A DNA stretch of 64,000 nucleotides from CAYJAZ01 sp964371865 (GTDB lineage Bacteria > Desulfobacterota > Desulfovibrionia > Desulfovibrionales > Desulfovibrionaceae): contig CAYJOR010000008.1 of assembly GCA_964371865.1 (NCBI GenBank), positions 1-64,000 of the forward strand, read 5' to 3'. The translations under genes were made by a program, and so were the position numbers. Positions 51,030 to 61,606 of the stretch are shown here, piece by piece. The notes beneath the pieces were generated by a model, which saw nothing but the letters and a program-made list of their open reading frames with translations, ran no database searches and had not been told where the DNA came from. Within the stretch, counting starts at the first letter, position 1; every line of letters starts with the position of its first letter.

Positions 51030-54000
51030 ATGAGTCTTGATGAATTATTTAGCGTAAGGCAAGGCGCGCAAGCGAACGCTGCGAATATTAAGAGTTTAAA
51101 ATCTCTTCAAATTACAATTGCCTCACCTGAAAATATTCGTGAATGGTCTTTCGGTGAAGTAAAAAAGCCGGAAACCATCAACTATAGAACTTTTAAACCT
51201 GAAAGAGACGGTCTTTTCTGTGCGAAAATTTTCGGGCCTGTGAAAGACTATGAATGTAACTGCGGTAAGTACAAAAGAATGAAACACCGTGGTATCGTTT
51301 GTGAAAAGTGTGGTGTTGAAGTTATTGCGTCTAAAGTACGTCGTGAACGTATGGGACACATCGAACTTGCTGCACCTGTAGCGCACATCTGGTTCTTAAA
51401 AACTTTACCATCTAAAATCGGTACATTGCTCGATATGACAATGGCTGACTTGGAAAAAGTTCTCTACTTTGACTCTTTTATTATCTTAGATCCAGGCGTA
51501 ACATCACTTCAAAAATTCCAAGTTATTTCAGAAGATCACTATTTCAGCTTACTAGAAAAATATTCAGAAGATGATTTCGTGGTAGGAATGGGTGCAGAAT
51601 CAATCCGTTCACTTCTAGAAGAACTTGACCTAGAACAATTAAAACTTGAACTTCGTGAAGAATCTCTTACCACTAAGAGCCAAACACGTAAGAAAAAGAT
51701 TACAAAACGTCTTAAAATCGTTGAAGCATTCTTAGATTCAGGCAATAAACCTGAGTGGATGATTATGGAAGTTATTCCTGTTATACCACCAGAATTACGT
51801 CCTCTTGTACCACTCGATGGTGGACGTTTTGCTACTTCTGATTTGAACGATTTATATCGTCGTGTAATCAACCGTAACAACCGTTTGAAACGTTTGAAAG
51901 AGCTTGGCGCACCTGAAATTATTATCCGTAACGAAAAACGTATGCTTCAAGAAGCTGTTGATGCGCTCTTTGATAACGGTAGACGTGGTCGTGCTATTGC
52001 AGGAACAAACGGTCGTCCATTAAAATCACTCTCTGATATGATCAAGGGTAAACAAGGTCGTTTCCGTCAAAACTTGCTCGGTAAACGTGTTGACTACTCA
52101 GGTCGTTCAGTTATCGTTGTTGGACCTAAATTGAAATTGCACCAATGTGGTCTTCCTAAGAAAATGGCTCTTGAATTATTCAAACCATTTATCTATTCTA
52201 AACTTGAAGCTCAAGGGCATGCAAGCACCATTAAAAGCGCAAAGAAAATGGTGGAAAGAGAAGAATTAGTAGTATGGGATATTCTCTCAGAAGTAGTGCG
52301 CGAGTACCCAATTCTTCTAAACCGTGCACCTACCCTTCACAGACTTGGTATCCAAGCATTTGAACCTTTACTTGTTGAAGGTAAAGCTATCCAACTTCAC
52401 CCACTCGTATGTTCTGCTTACAACGCTGACTTCGATGGTGACCAGATGGCTGTTCACGTTCCTTTATCTGTGGAAGCGCAGATTGAATGTCGTGTTCTTA
52501 TGATGAGTACAAACAACGTGCTTTCACCTGCAAACGGATCTCCTGTTATTATTCCATCTCAGGATATTGTTCTTGGTCTTTACTACATGACTGCTGAACG
52601 TAGTTTCTGTAAAGGTGAAGGAATGACTTTCTGTGCCCCTTGGGAAGTAATTTCTGCATTCGATGCTAACGAAATCGAAATGCACGCACGTATCAAAGTT
52701 CGTATGCCTGATGGTGTAACTTATGACACAACTCCTGGTCGTGTGATGGTTTCAGAAATCCTGCCTAAAGAACTTGCGTTTGTAAACGTAAACTGCGTTC
52801 TTACAAAGAAAGCAATCGCTAAACTTGTTGGTGAATGCTACAACGAAGCTGGTATTAAAGCTACCGTTCTTCTTTGTGACAGACTCAAAGACCTTGGGTA
52901 TGAAAACGCAACCCGTGCCGGTGTTACCATCGGTGTGAAAGATTTGACAATTCCATCTACTAAGAAAGGAATTATTGAAGCTGCAACTAAAGAAGTGGAA
53001 GAAATTGAACAACAATACCGTGAAGGTATCATTACTGCCACTGAAAAGTATAACAAGGTTGTTGACGTTTGGACAAAAGCAACAAACGATGTTTCAAACG
53101 AAATGAGTAAAGAAATTTCTACCGACGTTATGATTGACGAAAAAACAGGTAAGAAAGAACTTAACCCATCATTCAACCCTATCTTTATGATGTCTAACTC
53201 AGGTGCTAGAGGTAACCAAGACCAGATGCGTCAGCTTGCCGGTATGCGTGGTTTGATGGCGAAACCTTCTGGTGAAATCATCGAAACTCCTATTACAGCA
53301 TCTTTCCGTGAAGGTTTGACAGTTATTCAGTACTTCAACTCAACTCACGGTGCTCGTAAAGGTCTTGCGGATACAGCGCTTAAAACTGCGAACTCCGGTT
53401 ACTTGACTCGTCGTCTTGTTGACGTTGTTCAGGACGTTATCATTGGTGAACACGATTGTAACACCGTTGATGGTATCGAAATGTCAGCTCTTAAAGAAGG
53501 TAACGAAGTAAAAGTTCCTTTAGGTGAGCGTATTATCGGTCGTATCTTGCTTTACCCTGTTTATGACCCAGCTAAACCATCTGAAATCATTGTAGAAGAA
53601 AATACTCTTGTTGATGATAAAGTTGCAAAACTCATTGAAGATGCTGCTGTTACAACTGTAATCATTCGTTCAGCTCTTACCTGTCAATCAGAGCGTGGTA
53701 TCTGTGCTATGTGTTATGGTAGAGACTTGGCTCGTGGTCACATTGTGAACATTGGTGAAACAGTTGGTACAATTGCTGCGCAATCAATTGGTGAACCAGG
53801 AACTCAGCTTACAATGCGTACCTTCCACATTGGTGGTACTGCATCAACAGCTACAGTTTCTCGTTCAAACTACGAAGCGCAATACACTGGTAAAGTAGTT
53901 CTTAACCGTCTTCAAAGCGTACGCAATAAAGAAGGTATTGAACTTGTTCTTTCTAAGAGTGCTCAAGTTGTTATTATTGATGAGCAAGGCAGAGAAAGAG

Positions 54001-55202
54001 AAAAATATACATTACCAAAAGGTGCTCGTCTATACGTATCTGACGGTCAAGATATTCAAAAAGGTCAAATGCTTGCTGAATGGGATCCATTCAACGAACC
54101 ATTTATCTCAGAAGTTGGCGGTCACATTAAATATGGCGACATCATCGAAGGTCGTACAGTTCAAGAAAAAATTGATGACGCAACCCGTCAAACAACTCGT
54201 ACAATTCTTGAATACCGTACAACAAACCTTCGTCCTACAATCGCAATTTGTGATGAAAGCGGTACAGTTCGTACCCGTCCTTCACAACAAGGTTTAGAAA
54301 TTCCAGCTAACTATGCTCTTCCAGTGGGCGCAGTTTTGATGGTAACTAACGATCAAGTTATCGAAGCAGGTGATATTATCGCTCGTAAACCTCGTGAAGC
54401 TTCAAAAACAAAAGATATCGTGGGTGGTCTTCCTCGAGTTGCTGAACTCTTTGAAGTTCGTAAACCTAAAGATATGGCTGTTGTTTCTGAAATCGGTGGT
54501 ACTGTTACTTATGCCGGTGAAGCAAAAGGTAAGCGTAAACTCATTGTTACACCTGAATACGGTGATACAAAAGAATTCCTTATCCCTAAAGGTAAACACA
54601 TCACAGTTTCTGATGGTGACTTTGTTGAGTCTGGTGACCTCCTTACTGAAGGGCATCCAGAATTGCATGATATTCTCAAAACTCGTGGTGAAAAATTCTT
54701 GGCTCGTTACCTAGTAGACGAAATTCAAGAAGTTTATCGCTTCCAAGGCGTTACAATAGATGATAAACACATCGAAATTATTGTACGCCAAATGCTTAAG
54801 AAAGTTGTTGTAACCGAATCAGGTGGCACTACCTTCTTAGTTGGTGAACAAGTTGATAAATTAGAATTCAAACACGAAAACCTACGAGTTCTTGCCGAAG
54901 GTAGAGAACCTGCAACTGCTGAACCATTAGTTCTTGGTATTACACAAGCATCATTGAGCACCTCATCATGGGTATCAGCTGCTGCGTTCCAGGAAACAAC
55001 TAAAGTTCTTACAGAAGCAGCTCTCAAAGGTAAACAAGATTACCTCCGCGGCTTGAAAGAAAACGTTATCGTTGGTAGACTCATTCCTGCTGGTACTGGT
55101 TACCGCGAATACGTAAATCAAGATATCATCGTTCCAAATCAAAAAGAACGCGCTGATAAATTCCTTGATGAACTTGAAGAAAGCTCAATCATAGCTGACT
55201 AA
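51030..55202 (+). CDS. rpoC: DNA-directed RNA polymerase subunit beta'
   Basis: RpoC carries the catalytic Mg site and clamp. The 1390 residues have the N-terminal zinc ribbon [23 protein letters not shown], the Mg loop [12 protein letters not shown] with D467, D469 and D471, the bridge helix and trigger loop region [43 protein letters not shown], and the second zinc site with [19 protein letters not shown]. Length and order are normal for proteobacteria. Downstream there is no rpsL-rpsG-fusA but a terminator-like hairpin and an unrelated gene. Confidence 0.97.
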   Translation: MSLDELFSVRQGAQANAANIKSLKSLQITIASPENIREWSFGEVKKPETINYRTFKPERDGLFCAKIFGPVKDYECNCGKYKRMKHRGIVCEKCGVEVIASKVRRERMGHIELAAPVAHIWFLKTLPSKIGTLLDMTMADLEKVLYFDSFIILDPGVTSLQKFQVISEDHYFSLLEKYSEDDFVVGMGAESIRSLLEELDLEQLKLELREESLTTKSQTRKKKITKRLKIVEAFLDSGNKPEWMIMEVIPVIPPELRPLVPLDGGRFATSDLNDLYRRVINRNNRLKRLKELGAPEIIIRNEKRMLQEAVDALFDNGRRGRAIAGTNGRPLKSLSDMIKGKQGRFRQNLLGKRVDYSGRSVIVVGPKLKLHQCGLPKKMALELFKPFIYSKLEAQGHASTIKSAKKMVEREELVVWDILSEVVREYPILLNRAPTLHRLGIQAFEPLLVEGKAIQLHPLVCSAYNADFDGDQMAVHVPLSVEAQIECRVLMMSTNNVLSPANGSPVIIPSQDIVLGLYYMTAERSFCKGEGMTFCAPWEVISAFDANEIEMHARIKVRMPDGVTYDTTPGRVMVSEILPKELAFVNVNCVLTKKAIAKLVGECYNEAGIKATVLLCDRLKDLGYENATRAGVTIGVKDLTIPSTKKGIIEAATKEVEEIEQQYREGIITATEKYNKVVDVWTKATNDVSNEMSKEISTDVMIDEKTGKKELNPSFNPIFMMSNSGARGNQDQMRQLAGMRGLMAKPSGEIIETPITASFREGLTVIQYFNSTHGARKGLADTALKTANSGYLTRRLVDVVQDVIIGEHDCNTVDGIEMSALKEGNEVKVPLGERIIGRILLYPVYDPAKPSEIIVEENTLVDDKVAKLIEDAAVTTVIIRSALTCQSERGICAMCYGRDLARGHIVNIGETVGTIAAQSIGEPGTQLTMRTFHIGGTASTATVSRSNYEAQYTGKVVLNRLQSVRNKEGIELVLSKSAQVVIIDEQGREREKYTLPKGARLYVSDGQDIQKGQMLAEWDPFNEPFISEVGGHIKYGDIIEGRTVQEKIDDATRQTTRTILEYRTTNLRPTIAICDESGTVRTRPSQQGLEIPANYALPVGAVLMVTNDQVIEAGDIIARKPREASKTKDIVGGLPRVAELFEVRKPKDMAVVSEIGGTVTYAGEAKGKRKLIVTPEYGDTKEFLIPKGKHITVSDGDFVESGDLLTEGHPELHDILKTRGEKFLARYLVDEIQEVYRFQGVTIDDKHIEIIVRQMLKKVVVTESGGTTFLVGEQVDKLEFKHENLRVLAEGREPATAEPLVLGITQASLSTSSWVSAAAFQETTKVLTEAALKGKQDYLRGLKENVIVGRLIPAGTGYREYVNQDIIVPNQKERADKFLDELEESSIIAD

Positions 55203-55220
55203 GCTGACTTGGAAAAATAA

Positions 55221-55258
55221 AAAGGGGAGATAAGTTTGAAAGAGCTTATCTTCCCTTT
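55221..55258 (+). terminator. Terminator-like hairpin after rpoC
   Basis: AAAGGGGAGATAAG (55221-55234) pairs with CTTATCTTCCCTTT (55245-55258), 14 bp with one G-U. The tail is CGATTTAATG, so no true T-run. Confidence 0.6.
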
Positions 55259-55319
55259 CGATTTAATGAATGCTATATTTTTAATGAAACTTATATATTT
55301 AAAAGCAAAGGGCTGATTT

Positions 55320-55976
55320 ATGAATCCTCAAAATCAAGAAAATTTACAAACAGAATCTCAACAACATGAAATTCCACAATGGCTTGCAACTGCGGACAGA
55401 TTCAGATTTAACATGCCCGAAGAAAAAGAATATCCTTGGCTTACTTTTCTTTTAGACGCTTATGCTCTTATTGATGCTTCTGTACAAAATGCTATTGATT
55501 CAAAAATTGATCAAGGAAAATCTCTTGCGTGTAAAGAGGGTTGCACTTACTGTTGTTCGCAACTAGTACCTATAACTCCAGCTGAAGCAATGGGGATACG
55601 TCTAACATTCAATAAATTTCTTCCAAAAGTTGAAAGAGAAAGACTTCTTCCTCAACTAAGCGAACATGCTGGAAATAATGAATGGAAAGATGGGCAGTGC
55701 CCGTTTTTAGTCGATAGTTCATGCTCTATATATACTTTTAGACCTATAGCTTGCCGCCGATATGCTGTATTTAATAAAGCATGTTCTTCAATGGAAGATA
55801 TCATAAATGTAGCCGATGATGAGGGATTAAACCCAGATAGAGCAGCACTATATGCTGCTTTAGCTCATACTTCACCTATCTATGAAAGTCTTGGAATGAC
55901 AGAAAAAGGCAAAACCCTTACTTTTGATAACTTCAAACAGTTATTTGTGGATATTAGAGAAATAAAATGGGGCTAA
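55320..55976 (+). CDS. YkgJ-family cysteine-cluster protein
   Basis: This 218-residue soluble protein has the YkgJ/UPF0153 cysteine pattern: C-x3-C-x2-C-C in CKEGCTYCCSQLVPITPAEA, then CPFLVDSSCSIYTFRPIACRRYAVFNKAC. The cluster is thought to bind zinc or an Fe-S centre; the biochemical role is unknown. Its stop overlaps that of the convergent pbpC by 4 nt, so there is no room for a terminator between the two genes. Confidence 0.85.
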   Translation: MNPQNQENLQTESQQHEIPQWLATADRFRFNMPEEKEYPWLTFLLDAYALIDASVQNAIDSKIDQGKSLACKEGCTYCCSQLVPITPAEAMGIRLTFNKFLPKVERERLLPQLSEHAGNNEWKDGQCPFLVDSSCSIYTFRPIACRRYAVFNKACSSMEDIINVADDEGLNPDRAALYAALAHTSPIYESLGMTEKGKTLTFDNFKQLFVDIREIKWG

Positions 55977-58498
55977 TATAGTATTTTATTATTAATATCA
56001 ACAACAACTTTTCTACTTGTAGAGCGACCAAAAGTATCAATTGCTGTTACGGTAAAAAATTCTTTATGAGGCACATATTCTAACGGAATGTGTGCTTCTT
56101 TTTGAGCAATAAACTTTCCATCTACAAACCAATATACCCATGCAGAATCGTAATTCACGCTCGCACTTAAGCTAAGATTTGGAGTGGTTGAATTTATATG
56201 GTAGACAATATTTTCTTTGGGATTTTCTATTATAGGATTAAATGAATCCTCATTAATTGGCTGACAAAGTGGATCTTTTAAACTTACAAGGTCAAAGGGT
56301 GGAGGAGCATCTTTATAGATTCCAACTTCTTTAAAGTACTTTTGCATATCATTCGACCAAAATTCTGCTATTCTTTCTTCAACAAAATCCTTATTTTCGA
56401 TTGTTTTTTGACAAACCCTTAATTTCGTACGGGTATCTACTAATATTTTTTTGAGTATCCCTGTATCTTTAATAGGAGTTTTACCCGGAATTATATAGAT
56501 GTTGCTTTGTGGTTTGTTAGGGCAAAGAGCAGTATTTATATCGCCACTTTCAGAACAAATTTGAATTTCTCGAATAGTCGAATTTTTTATATTTTCTTTT
56601 AGAATATCAGTGATTTTTAGATTTTTTGCAAGAGCAAGTGAGATATCAGTAAATAAAGGAACGGCAAGCTCATTTCCTATAAAATGTGGATTTCCTACAT
56701 TATTAAAATTTCCAATCCATACAAGAAGAACATATTCACCAAGAGTACCAACTGCCCAAGCATCTCGAAATCCGTTAGAAGTTCCTGTTTTTATACGTAA
56801 AGGAATTTTTCCACTTCTTGTATTTATGATATTTTCATCTTCAAGCATTGTTAAAGTTATTGCGCTAGATTCTTTAGATAAAAGAGGAATAGGGCTTACA
56901 ATTCTTTTATTTTTTTCAAAAACTAATGGCTCATAAAGTCCTTGGTTCAGTAGCATAGAATATAAACTGGCAAGTTCCGTAGCTTTTAGCTCGGCACCGC
57001 CTAGAACAAGACTCAGTCCATAATGTTCTCTGTTCTCTTTAAAATCAACTTGAGCAGATTTTAGAAAATCGTATAAGTCTGGACTATCAAGTTTAGCGGC
57101 TAGGTTGATTGCCGGTATATTACGACTCAGTTTTAAAGCTTGTTGCGCAGGTAATGGCCCTGAATATTCTTGATTGAAATTTTCCGGATTATAATCGCCA
57201 AAAGAACTTGGAATATCGAGTAAAATTGTTCCCTCATGTATAAGTCCTTGTTCCATGGCAAGTGCAAAAATAAATGGCTTGAGTGTTGAACCCGGAGAAC
57301 GACGTATGTTTAAAGCATCGTTTTCTCCTTCAATTTCAGCACTATGAAAGTCAGCAGAACCAACATAAGCTTTTACCTCCATTGTTGGAGTATGCACCAA
57401 AAGAGCAGAGGCATTATTTATTCCATAAAGATGCCCGCGCCTTGTAAAAGCTTGAATAGTTTTCTCAATAGTTCTTTGAATATAGAAATCAAGAGTTGCT
57501 GTGATGCTTTCTTGAGTATTATCCATAAGTAGTCTTTGACTTAAATGAGGAGCAAGGAAAGGAATATCTTTGGTAGAGTAAACTTCTAAAGGTTTATTCG
57601 CCATTTTATATTGAGGATAAACTTTTGTCCATTTTTCTTCAAAAAGAGCTCGTACTCTATTAAAGTCCTGCCCTTTATAGGGATTTCTTGCATTCGGATT
57701 TTGTGGTACAATCGCAAGTGCAAGACTTTCTGATGTTGTTAAACTTCTAGCATTTTTCTTAAAATATATCCTACTTGCAGCACTTACTCCCTCAATGTTT
57801 CCGCCATAAGGAGCAAGATTTAGATATGTTTCAAGGATTTCCTTTTTTGAGTGGTGGAAATCCATTTGGAGAGCTCGCCAAATTTGTAAAAGCTTTCCTT
57901 CAAAAGTATTACTTTTTAAATCAAAAACAAGGCGAGCAGTCTGCATTGTGATTGTAGAAGCGCCTATAGTTCTGCTTTTTTTGAGATAAGTCTCATAAGC
58001 AGCACGAAATAAAGATATTGGATTTACACCAAAATGATTATAAAAATATCTATCCTCGTATAAGATAACTGCTTCTATAAATTGTGGAGAGATATCATTA
58101 ATCGTTGAATAAATTCTATATTTATCATCTTCTGAGAGGGTAAGCCTTAACAGTTTCTCATTATTATCAAAGACTTGTCGTGAAAAACTTACTCCATCAA
58201 GCAAAACCCTATCTTTATAGGGATAGGGCGCAAGATGTAGAGCCGTGTAGATTACAAGGCTAAAAATGCAACTTATGGCAAATAAAAAGAGAGTTACTCG
58301 CTTTGCAATTCTAATAGCGACTTCTTTCTTTTCTTTGCCCTCTTTTTTGAGAATTTCTTTGCCCTTGTTCATAGCTTCCACTGCTTGACCTTGAATTTCT
58401 CTCATTCTTTGGCTTGTTAGAGCTTTCGTTTCTTGACTTACCAAAGTCATTATTTCTTGATCTATTTGAGTTTTCATTTCTCGATTTATTATGAACAT
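55973..58498 (-). CDS. pbpC: Penicillin-binding protein 1C (PbpC)
   Basis: PbpC is a bifunctional peptidoglycan glycosyltransferase/transpeptidase. It has a membrane helix near residues 67-88 and a GT51 domain with E148-D149 in YEDRYFYNHFGVNP, TITMQTARL and AIVPQNPNARNP. The transpeptidase carries SPGSTLKPF (SxxK), LSRNIPA (SxN) and KTGTSNGFRDAWAVG (KTG), and a C-terminal beta domain follows. E. coli pbpC has a short N-terminus; here the first 60 residues overlap the preceding radical SAM gene by 188 nt. Met43, with GTGGAAGC upstream, is an alternative start that would shorten the overlap. Elsewhere it pairs with alpha-2-macroglobulin. Confidence 0.9.
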   Translation of the reverse strand: MFIINREMKTQIDQEIMTLVSQETKALTSQRMREIQGQAVEAMNKGKEILKKEGKEKKEVAIRIAKRVTLFLFAISCIFSLVIYTALHLAPYPYKDRVLLDGVSFSRQVFDNNEKLLRLTLSEDDKYRIYSTINDISPQFIEAVILYEDRYFYNHFGVNPISLFRAAYETYLKKSRTIGASTITMQTARLVFDLKSNTFEGKLLQIWRALQMDFHHSKKEILETYLNLAPYGGNIEGVSAASRIYFKKNARSLTTSESLALAIVPQNPNARNPYKGQDFNRVRALFEEKWTKVYPQYKMANKPLEVYSTKDIPFLAPHLSQRLLMDNTQESITATLDFYIQRTIEKTIQAFTRRGHLYGINNASALLVHTPTMEVKAYVGSADFHSAEIEGENDALNIRRSPGSTLKPFIFALAMEQGLIHEGTILLDIPSSFGDYNPENFNQEYSGPLPAQQALKLSRNIPAINLAAKLDSPDLYDFLKSAQVDFKENREHYGLSLVLGGAELKATELASLYSMLLNQGLYEPLVFEKNKRIVSPIPLLSKESSAITLTMLEDENIINTRSGKIPLRIKTGTSNGFRDAWAVGTLGEYVLLVWIGNFNNVGNPHFIGNELAVPLFTDISLALAKNLKITDILKENIKNSTIREIQICSESGDINTALCPNKPQSNIYIIPGKTPIKDTGILKKILVDTRTKLRVCQKTIENKDFVEERIAEFWSNDMQKYFKEVGIYKDAPPPFDLVSLKDPLCQPINEDSFNPIIENPKENIVYHINSTTPNLSLSASVNYDSAWVYWFVDGKFIAQKEAHIPLEYVPHKEFFTVTAIDTFGRSTSRKVVVDINNKILY

Positions 58499-60206
58499 TA
58501 CCTCTTGATTCTGTTAAAAGATAATGTTGTTTAAGTCGTTCGGCATCAGATTTGGCAACGTATAAAGGTTCACCTTTAGGGTCGCACTCTGCATAATAGC
58601 ACGCGGTTGCTACGGTCGATGGAGTAGGAATAAAGCATTGCACTTGCTGAGGTTTCCAGTTTCTAGCTTGTAACCAGTTTTTCATCTCGTGCATATCTTT
58701 ATCTGTACAACCTGGAAAAGCCGACATCAAATAAGGTATAACATACTGCTCTTTATGTACATTTTTCGATTGAGCATAAAAGGCATCTAAAAATTTCTCA
58801 AAAAGCTCCATATTTGGTTTACGCATTCCATCTAGAACGTGGTCAACGCAGTGTTCAGGGGCAACCTTGAGCTGGCCGCCTGTAAATTCTCCTGTATAAG
58901 CCTCTAGTGCAACTTTATCTTGTAAAGCTAAGTCGAAACGTATTCCACTTGCAACTCTTACGCTTTTTACGTTGCGAACAGTTTTTGCTTCGCGTAATAA
59001 ATAGATATGTTCCTTTTGTGGAACATCGAAAAATTTACAGATACTAGGAAACATACAGCTCGAACGTTTGCAGTTTGATGTGTCAGCAGTGCATTTTGCT
59101 TGCCACATATTTGCAGATGGCCCGCCGATATCGCTAATATGACCATGGAATTTTGGAAGATTATTTAATTCTTCGATTTCATTTAGAATTGATTCTTCTG
59201 AACGAGAAGAAATATGTCTTGATTGGTGAATTGCAAGACTACAGAAAGAGCAACCACCACCACAACCACGGTGTGAAGTTATAGATGTTTGCATCATTTC
59301 AACAGCCGGAATACGCTCTTTATAGCTAAAGTGCGCCATACGAGTGAAAGGCAAAGAGTAAAGCTTATCAAGTTCTTCAGTTGTCATTAAATTAGATGGT
59401 TCTTCAAGTAGAACAGCTCTATCTCCAAAAGATTGAATAGCTACTTGTTTCGATTGGTGAACATGTTGTTCAAGCATAAGAGTAGCTTTAACAAGAAGTT
59501 TTTTATCTGCTAAAATTTCATCGTGTGATGGTAAGATTAACGCATCTACATAACTTTCAATTTCTTTTGACTTAATGAGTCGAGCAGAACCTTTGATATT
59601 TTTGAGAACATCTTGAGTTGTTTCGTATTCTTTTTTATTATCTAATCTTTGTGCTACTTCAAGAATTGCTTTCTCACCCATTCCATAAAGGAGTAAATCA
59701 AGTTTAGCGTCGGGTAAGAGTGATTTTTTAAGATTATTCGTCCAAAAATCGTAGTGAGAAACTCTTCGTAAGCTTGCTTCAATACCGCCGGCGATTAGAG
59801 GAATTTGTGGAAATGCACGACGCACCATATTTGCATATACGGTAACAGCTCTATTTGGTCTTGCACCTGCTTGGCCGCCCGGAGTATAAGCATCATCACT
59901 TCTTTTTTTGCGAAAAGCTGTGTAATGCGCAAGCATAGAATCAATAGCGCCGGCAGAAACACCGACAAAAAGTCTTGGTCTTCCCATAACGAGAAAATCG
60001 TCAACATTATCCCAACGTGGCTGAGCAATTATCCCAACTCTATATCCATGAGCTTCAAGATATCTACCAAGTAGAGCAGAAGCAAAAGCAGGGTGATCAA
60101 TATAAGCATCGCCCGAAATTAATAGGATATCTAATTCATTCCAACCACGTTCATTCATTTCTTCCTTAGTCATTGGAAGAAAATTTTTATTTGTATTTTT
60201 TTTCAT
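58311..60206 (-). CDS. YgiQ-family radical SAM protein
   Basis: This 631-residue protein has an N-terminal vitamin-B12-like/DUF3362-associated region (ELDILLISGDAYIDHPAFASALLGRYLEAHGYRVGIIAQPRWD). The radical SAM cluster is C315-x3-C319-x2-C322 (CGGGCSFC). The C-terminal DUF3362-type segment is QVQCFIPTPSTVATACYYAECDPKGEPLYV. YgiQ proteins are widespread but of unknown substrate. The last about 65 residues are an Asn/Arg/Ser-rich low-complexity tail (SRNENSNRSRNNDFG and so on), which overlaps the pbpC start in another frame. Confidence 0.9.
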   Translation of the reverse strand: MKKNTNKNFLPMTKEEMNERGWNELDILLISGDAYIDHPAFASALLGRYLEAHGYRVGIIAQPRWDNVDDFLVMGRPRLFVGVSAGAIDSMLAHYTAFRKKRSDDAYTPGGQAGARPNRAVTVYANMVRRAFPQIPLIAGGIEASLRRVSHYDFWTNNLKKSLLPDAKLDLLLYGMGEKAILEVAQRLDNKKEYETTQDVLKNIKGSARLIKSKEIESYVDALILPSHDEILADKKLLVKATLMLEQHVHQSKQVAIQSFGDRAVLLEEPSNLMTTEELDKLYSLPFTRMAHFSYKERIPAVEMMQTSITSHRGCGGGCSFCSLAIHQSRHISSRSEESILNEIEELNNLPKFHGHISDIGGPSANMWQAKCTADTSNCKRSSCMFPSICKFFDVPQKEHIYLLREAKTVRNVKSVRVASGIRFDLALQDKVALEAYTGEFTGGQLKVAPEHCVDHVLDGMRKPNMELFEKFLDAFYAQSKNVHKEQYVIPYLMSAFPGCTDKDMHEMKNWLQARNWKPQQVQCFIPTPSTVATACYYAECDPKGEPLYVAKSDAERLKQHYLLTESRGNVHNKSRNENSNRSRNNDFGKSRNESSNKPKNERNSRSSSGSYEQGQRNSQKRGQRKERSRY

Positions 60207-60313
60207 TTTTTTCTTTTTCTTTTTTACTTTCTATATCTTCTAAAGTAGATTTTAGCACAACTTCCCCAAAAGAACAAATAGTAACTTTTGAGGGGGAAAT
60301 TTATTTTCTTGAG

Positions 60314-60332
60314 AGGGGGAAACTCTCCCCCT
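60314..60332. repeat. GC-rich hairpin upstream of the YgiQ gene
   Basis: AGGGGGA (60314-60320), AACTC, TCCCCCT (60326-60332). It lies in the divergent 447-nt gap between the ygiQ-like gene and folD. No T-run follows on either strand. Confidence 0.5.
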
Positions 60333-60391
60333 TCCTACAAAAAAACTTTTTAATTTCATCGCACAAAACTATATTGATAATATGAAGCTTA

Positions 60392-60490
60392 TTAGTGGCG
60401 ATGAGTTAGCTAAATTTCAGAAGCAATGACATTTTCTTTTTAGATTTATAAAGAGTTTAAAACCTTATAAGTCCTATTCATCGCCACTAA
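60392..60490. repeat. 99-bp element bounded by 13-bp perfect inverted repeats
   Basis: TTAGTGGCGATGA (60392-60404) and TCATCGCCACTAA (60478-60490) enclose 73 AT-rich nt. It is non-coding except a 15-codon frame without ribosome site. It could be a miniature mobile element remnant or a small RNA hairpin. The rest of the 60207-60653 gap holds AT-rich DNA and the folD ribosome site GAAGGAAA. Confidence 0.6.
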
Positions 60491-60653
60491 AAAAATAAAA
60501 ACCTTCTCCACTTAATTTTATGCGATGAGAAATAAAAATTTTGTAAGGAAAGGGATAGGGGGGCTGGGGGAAAGGGAAAATTTGACTTTCTATTAAAGCT
60601 ATGTCAATACAGAGATAGAAAGTAAACTCTATACTCATATAGAAGGAAATTTT

Positions 60654-61493
60654 ATGATTCTTTTAGATGGTAATCTTACCTCACAAAAAGTTAAGGACAG
60701 ACTAAAAGCACAGATCGAAAATAAGGAAGTTGAACAACCTCATTTAGTTGTTATCCTTGTTGGTGAAGATCCTGCATCACAAGTCTATGTACGCAACAAA
60801 GAAAAAGCTTGCGAATATGTTGGAATTAAATCAACAACACACAAACTTCCTGCCGATATTAAGCAAGAAGAACTAACAGATCTTATTCATAAGTTAAATG
60901 ATGATGATGGTGTTGATGGTATTCTTCTTCAGCTTCCTCTTCCAAAAGGTCTTGATTCTCAAGCATGCCTTGAAGAGATCAGCCCTCTTAAAGATGTTGA
61001 TGGTCTCCACCCTGAAAACCAAGGTAGACTTGCTATCGGACTTCCTGGTCTTCGTCCTTGTACTCCATCAGGTTGTATGACTATTTTAGAAGAGTATGGC
61101 ATTTCAACTGTGGGTAAAAATGTAGTTGTAGTTGGTCGTTCTAACCTTGTTGGAAAACCTGTTGCGGTTATGCTTACAGCGGCAGATGCTACTGTGACTC
61201 ATTGTCACTCAAAAACTCAAAATCTTAAAGAAGTATGTAAACAAGCTGATATTCTTGTTGCTGCTATCGGTAGACCAAAGTTTATTACCAGTGAATACGT
61301 AAAGCCGGGCGCAGTTATCATCGACGTAGGTATTAACCGTACTGATGAAGGACTTTGCGGCGACGTAGACTTCAAAGATCTTGAAGAAGTAGCATCAGCG
61401 ATGACTCCAGTTCCTCGTGGTATCGGACCAATGACAATTGCTCAACTTCTAGTAAACACATTTGAAGCAAAAAAATTAAAAGCTAATAAATAG
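60654..61493 (+). CDS. folD: Bifunctional methylenetetrahydrofolate dehydrogenase/cyclohydrolase FolD
   Basis: FolD interconverts methylene-, methenyl- and formyl-tetrahydrofolate with NADP. The 279 residues contain VGEDPASQVYVRNKEKACEYVGI with the catalytic Tyr and Lys, ILLQLPLPKGLD, DVDGLHPENQGRL, the Rossmann VVVVGRSNLVGKPVAVMLTAADATVTHCHS and TPVPRGIGPMTIAQLL. Length and motifs are normal. AGAAGGAAA precedes the ATG. It is single and followed by a strong terminator; in Desulfovibrio-like bacteria it also serves one-carbon metabolism. Confidence 0.97.
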   Translation: MILLDGNLTSQKVKDRLKAQIENKEVEQPHLVVILVGEDPASQVYVRNKEKACEYVGIKSTTHKLPADIKQEELTDLIHKLNDDDGVDGILLQLPLPKGLDSQACLEEISPLKDVDGLHPENQGRLAIGLPGLRPCTPSGCMTILEEYGISTVGKNVVVVGRSNLVGKPVAVMLTAADATVTHCHSKTQNLKEVCKQADILVAAIGRPKFITSEYVKPGAVIIDVGINRTDEGLCGDVDFKDLEEVASAMTPVPRGIGPMTIAQLLVNTFEAKKLKANK

Positions 61494-61507
61494 CTTTAGA
61501 TATTCTT

Positions 61508-61542
61508 GAGGGAGAAAGCGCTTTCTCCCTCTTATATTTTTT
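61508..61542 (+). terminator. Terminator after folD
   Basis: GAGGGAGAAAGC (61508-61519) and GCTTTCTCCCTC (61520-61531) form a perfect palindromic stem, followed by TTATATTTTTT. Confidence 0.85.
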
Positions 61543-61606
61543 CTTAAATAGATTTGTTACGAACTTGGTAGATAAAGAGAAAGAAGGGCGAATAGTAGGA
61601 TTTAAT

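Noticed and set aside
51123..51386. 87-codon frame antisense to rpoC
   Set aside because: Shadow of the conserved zinc ribbon region of rpoC.
60173..60385. 70-codon plus-strand frame opposite the YgiQ start
   Set aside because: Phe/Ser-rich reading of A-rich DNA, no ribosome site.
60382..60429. 15-residue peptide MKLISGDELAKFQKQ
   Set aside because: No ribosome site and it overlaps the left arm of the inverted repeat; chance is likely.
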